Source: Oncomelania hupensis (Eukaryota; Mollusca; Gastropoda; Littorinimorpha; Pomatiopsidae). From it: a DNA stretch of 64,000 nucleotides. Under the pieces are notes generated by a model, which did no database searches, had not been told where the DNA came from, and saw only the letters and a program-made list of their open reading frames with translations. The stretch covers positions 18,058,876 through 18,122,875 of the forward strand of contig CM072516.1 in assembly GCA_036898135.1 (NCBI GenBank), given 5' to 3'. The translations under genes and the position numbers were made by a program. Shown here in pieces: positions 61,145-64,000 of this stretch. How positions within the stretch are numbered: the first letter of the stretch is position 1; every line of letters starts with the position of its first letter.

Positions 61145-61856
61145 TGAAACGTTTGAGACGCGCACGATAGATCCAATCGTTTTGTTTTGCAAAGCATGCA
61201 ATAACAGAGAGTATTTACCTTTGATTTGATTTTGCGTTGTTGTTAGAAGAAGCTTTGTATAATGTTGATAATTTTCGATGGTCGATATTATTGGAGATTT
61301 TTCTAGAATTACGTGTTTACTATCGATCGAAGCATGTAGATAAATCTAGTAATATTTAAGAGATTCTTCTAACCTAAATAAAGTTAAATGACGTAAGATA
61401 GTGAATAATTCCTGTGACGATTGAAAAAAAAAATTGGAAATTATTGCGTCATGCTGGAATACCCGAACTTTCTATCGATTATAGAGAGACTATTTAAGTG
61501 GGGCACTGTGTCTGTCTAGAGACGATCCGTCCCCTATACGCTTATGTGTCCGGGGACGTTAATCTATTTTAACTAACTAACTGTCTAGAGAGTACCCTCC
61601 CCCCACCCCCTCCCCCCAAAAAAAATAATTTAAAAAATTGAAAAAGTGATTAAGAGAGATTTGTGATGATCTTTGAAGTGAAAAAGCGATTGAGCGATCT
61701 TGTATGCAGTTGTTGAAGTATGCTGAATAAAGTTGGAAAACTTCATACTACTGCCTTGCTGCTGAGTGAACAGGTTGCGTGGATAAACGAAGCTGAGTTA
61801 CACTTATCAAGATTCAAGCATCGGGGCTGAATTAACAATTGATAAAAATAACAACA
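61145..61856 (+). mobile_element. Solo LTR with 5-bp duplication (copy L2)
   Basis: A plus-strand copy, 712 bp. It starts TGAAACGTTTGAGACGCG and ends ATAACAACA. GATTA flanks both sides (61,140-61,144 and 61,857-61,861). Its 3' end lacks the final GTGTAACA of L1 and L3, so its end differs by about 10 bp. A TATA-like ACTATTTAAGTG near 61,490 and AATAAAG near 61,727 fit the other copies. A 59-bp retroposed scrap lies inside at 61,522-61,580. Confidence 0.88.
61522..61580 (+). mobile_element. Tiny retroposed fragment with 10-bp duplication
   Basis: A 59-bp insertion lies between perfect direct repeats CTGTCTAGAG (61,512-61,521 and 61,581-61,590) inside LTR L2. It contains GTCCCCTATACGCTTATGTG, TCCGGGGACGTTAAT and a TAACTAACTAA tail. 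It is the plus-strand relative of 45,563-45,618. Confidence 0.85.
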
Positions 61857-61861
61857 GATTA

Positions 61862-62358
61862 CTATCTGTGATACGTTTCTTTGACAATTAAGTACTGCAC
61901 ATTTCTTAAGGTTATAGCATTTATTGATTAACCTCTCACTTTTTAAAATCATTTCATTATATGACAAATTTAAATTATTAACAACTATTGCACTAGGATT
62001 ATTATTAGCTCCCTCTTTGGCTATTTTATAATATATTTCATTCCAATAAATCCCCCCAGCAAAAGTCTATAATTATTCCTCTTAAAATAATACAATGAAT
62101 TAAATGTTTTATCTCATATAAAAACTCATTTCTGACTTTGAAGTTTCAGTATTTCAGTGCATAAAGAACCGCTTTTGAATTAACAGAAATGAGGATACCA
62201 AAAAACTCTAATGGTGCATTGATTATATATTTTAGTGCCATCATACTTCCATGTAACTCAGCTGTAAAAATAGAATAACCTGTTCCCACCTTTTAATATT
62301 TGAACTAGGTATAACAAAACCTGGACCAGCACTCGATGTCTCTACCACAGACCCATCT
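61862..62358. other. No recognisable gene
   Basis: AT-rich unique-looking sequence. Confidence 0.5.
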
Positions 62359-62422
<64 letters not shown>

Positions 62423-62796
62423 AGGATGCTATGTACGCGCCTTTCCCCAAGGCTCAAAGAGCGGCGATCTATACCAACATACACGCTCACCTGTCTCATT
62501 TACCCTAACACACACCAAATACACATACATCACTCAAACAGGTGGTGTAAAGGCAGGGAGATCGCTATTAGAAGACGGAAGAAAATCGAATTTTTATTTT
62601 TGAAATTTTTATATTGACTGCATCCTGTACCATTATTGAAGGGAGGGAGGAAACCGGAGTGCCCGGAGAAAACCCTCGGTGACCTCAATAGTCTCGTACC
62701 TAAGTCACATACGTTCGCCCCTTGCGGGAATCGAACCCGCGACCTTCGGCATAGGAAACCGGCGACTTATCCACTGCGCCACGAGGCCACCCCACT
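62359..62796 (-). mobile_element. SINE family 5, tRNA-derived, with (ATT)n tail (copy 5b)
   Basis: The minus strand starts with a tRNA-like head: GTGGCCTCGTGGCGCAGTGG (A-box region) and GCGGGTTCGATTCCCGC (B box). The core GAGGGTTTTCTCCGGGCACT follows, then a long body and a tail of about 21 ATT units (62,359-62,421). This uninterrupted copy shows what is inserted in copy 5a. The head looks Arg/Lys-tRNA-like, but the acceptor stem is not closed. Confidence 0.88.
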
Positions 62797-63046
62797 GTAC
62801 ATATTTTTACAAAATTTGAGTAACGACTGTCCAAGTGTTCTTTTATTTCAGTACTTAATAAGGTTGTTTTCTCATCCTTTGTTGTGTTACTGTAATCAAT
62901 ACCATCCATCCATTGTTTATATTGTTTATGTTGTTTTCAAATCACCAGTTGGTAGATTGTAATAATTTTATTTTATTTTATATTTTTGATGTTGTCTAAT
63001 ATCACGTAGAGTGAACAGACGTAAAATTAAAATACTGAACTGAACT

Positions 63047-63546
63047 GAAAGACAGGACCATCACTCTACATTCCAAGGTAAGGCTGCTGCGCTCCCTTGT
63101 CATCTCCATCTTCCTATATGCTTGCGAAACATGGACCCTCACAGCAGATCTCCAACGAAGAATACAAAGCATGGAGATGAGGTGCTACAGAAGACTTCTG
63201 GGAATTTCCTATACCCAGCACATCACCAACGACGAAGTCCGACAGACTATCACACAAGCTATTGGACAACACGATGACCTGCTCACATAGGTGAAAAAAC
63301 GTAAACTCCGATGGTATGGCCACGTCACCAGATCATCAGGTTTTGCAAAGACCATCCTGCAAGGCACAGTGCAAAGAGGTAGAAGAAGAGGGAGACCAAA
63401 AAAGAGGTGGGAGGACGACATTCGAGAATGGACTGGTTTGACACTGAACGAAACAATCAGGGTTGCTGAGGACAGGGAAAGATGGAGTAGTCTACGCTGG
63501 TTAAACGATCATCTGTGGTGCCCTTACGACCTCCGAGTTACGGGAT

Positions 63547-63620
<74 letters not shown>
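63047..63620 (+). pseudogene. 5'-truncated RTE-like LINE with 10-bp duplication and GATA tail (copy R6)
   Basis: The insert lies between perfect direct repeats GAACTGAACT (63,037-63,046 and 63,621-63,630). It starts inside the KDRTITLHSKVRLLRSLVIS block and runs to the LINE 3' end. An in-frame TAG interrupts the region near 63,288 (LLT*VKKRKLRWYGH), and a small insertion near 63,492 shifts the end. The tail begins GGGATAAGATAGATA and has expanded to about 19 GATA units (to 63,620). Confidence 0.92.
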
Positions 63621-63622
<2 letters not shown>

Positions 63623-63630
63623 ACTGAACT

Positions 63631-63957
63631 CAAAGCTCGGTAGTTTGACCATTCCGGAAACGGAAAATTTGCTTATAATAAAATGTGTTGGTGCATCCCT
63701 CCTGCACCCCACCACTCACCTCCGACCCTGGTCTGACCGTGGGCCGCCCCCTGCATACTTCCTTATTTTATTTTGTAAACAACTGATGATAGGAATGTAT
63801 TTGGTCCCTTTTCGTCCGACTGGTCAAGAAATAATACGACAGCAAATAGAAGACGTTTAGGTTTCATAAAAAAAAAATTCTCCATAAGTTTCTGGTAATT
63901 CCGGGGTGTGCTGGAGTTTACCAACAGCTCAAATTTCCTTTTTTGCAGAGGAAGACA
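63631..63957. other. No recognisable gene
   Basis: Unique-looking sequence before the terminal element. Confidence 0.5.
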
Positions 63958-64000
63958 CAGGGGCGGATCTGGGGGGGGGGTGCACCGGGTGCACGTGCAC
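63958..64000. mobile_element. hAT-like transposon terminus, cut by the window edge
   Basis: CAGGGGCGGATCTGG followed by a G run, TGCACCGGGTGCACGTGCAC. CAGGGGCGGATC-type ends with a G-rich and GTGCAC subterminal part are widespread hAT termini in invertebrates (family knowledge). The rest lies outside. Confidence 0.55.

Noticed and set aside
62700..62796. Possible tRNA gene on the minus strand
   Set aside because: The head is fused to a SINE-5 body that recurs at 1.8-3.0 kb.

Overview
This window is eukaryotic, animal and gene-poor. It has spliced exons with GT-AG introns, no operon structure, abundant microsatellites, tRNA-derived SINEs, degenerate non-LTR retrotransposons, solo LTRs and DNA-transposon remnants. 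The mix (several tRNA-SINE families, an RTE-like LINE with a GGATA-type tail, interstitial TTAGGG tracts) suggests a lophotrochozoan, most likely a mollusc. The species cannot be named from the sequence.

Only one conventional host gene is convincing: the 5' end of a LAP-family (LRR and PDZ) protein of the densin-180/Erbin (LRRC7/ERBIN) type on the minus strand. Three coding exons are visible: 16,025-15,846, 12,522-12,405 and 9,816-9,738. They are joined in phases 0 and 1, and the last exon leaves in phase 2. They encode about 126 residues of the N-terminal leucine-rich-repeat region. The next exon was not found in the remaining 9.7 kb on the left, so the gene probably runs off the window. The LRR exons are the only part of the window with clear protein-level conservation outside mobile elements.

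The rest is a mobile-element archive. (1) Eight copies of one RTE-like LINE (left edge, 10.3, 46.1, 50.6, 53.9, 58.6, 60.4 and 63.0 kb) are all 5'-truncated and mutated; the longest keeps much of the reverse transcriptase. (2) Five solo LTRs or LTR fragments of one family lie at 30.1, 34.3, 49.8, 60.1 and 61.1 kb, three of them with perfect 5-bp target duplications. (3) A retroposon of about 576 bp with an (AATGT)n tail has two full copies with perfect 14-bp target duplications, one older copy and one 41-bp copy. (4) There are six tRNA-derived SINE families or partial families. (5) DNA transposons include two 537/538-bp elements with CAGTG ends and 6-bp duplications, a 432-bp element carrying a broken THAP-like start, a 702-bp TA-flanked MITE, and a hAT-like terminus at the right edge. 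Several insertions are nested, which gives a relative chronology.

Possible novelty lies in the (AATGT)n retroposon, the CAGTG 6-bp-duplication pair with their MPPKKK-starting ORF remnants, the THAP-bearing TIR element, and a near-perfect palindrome of about 100-bp arms inside an intron of the LAP gene. No search could be run, so novelty is untested.
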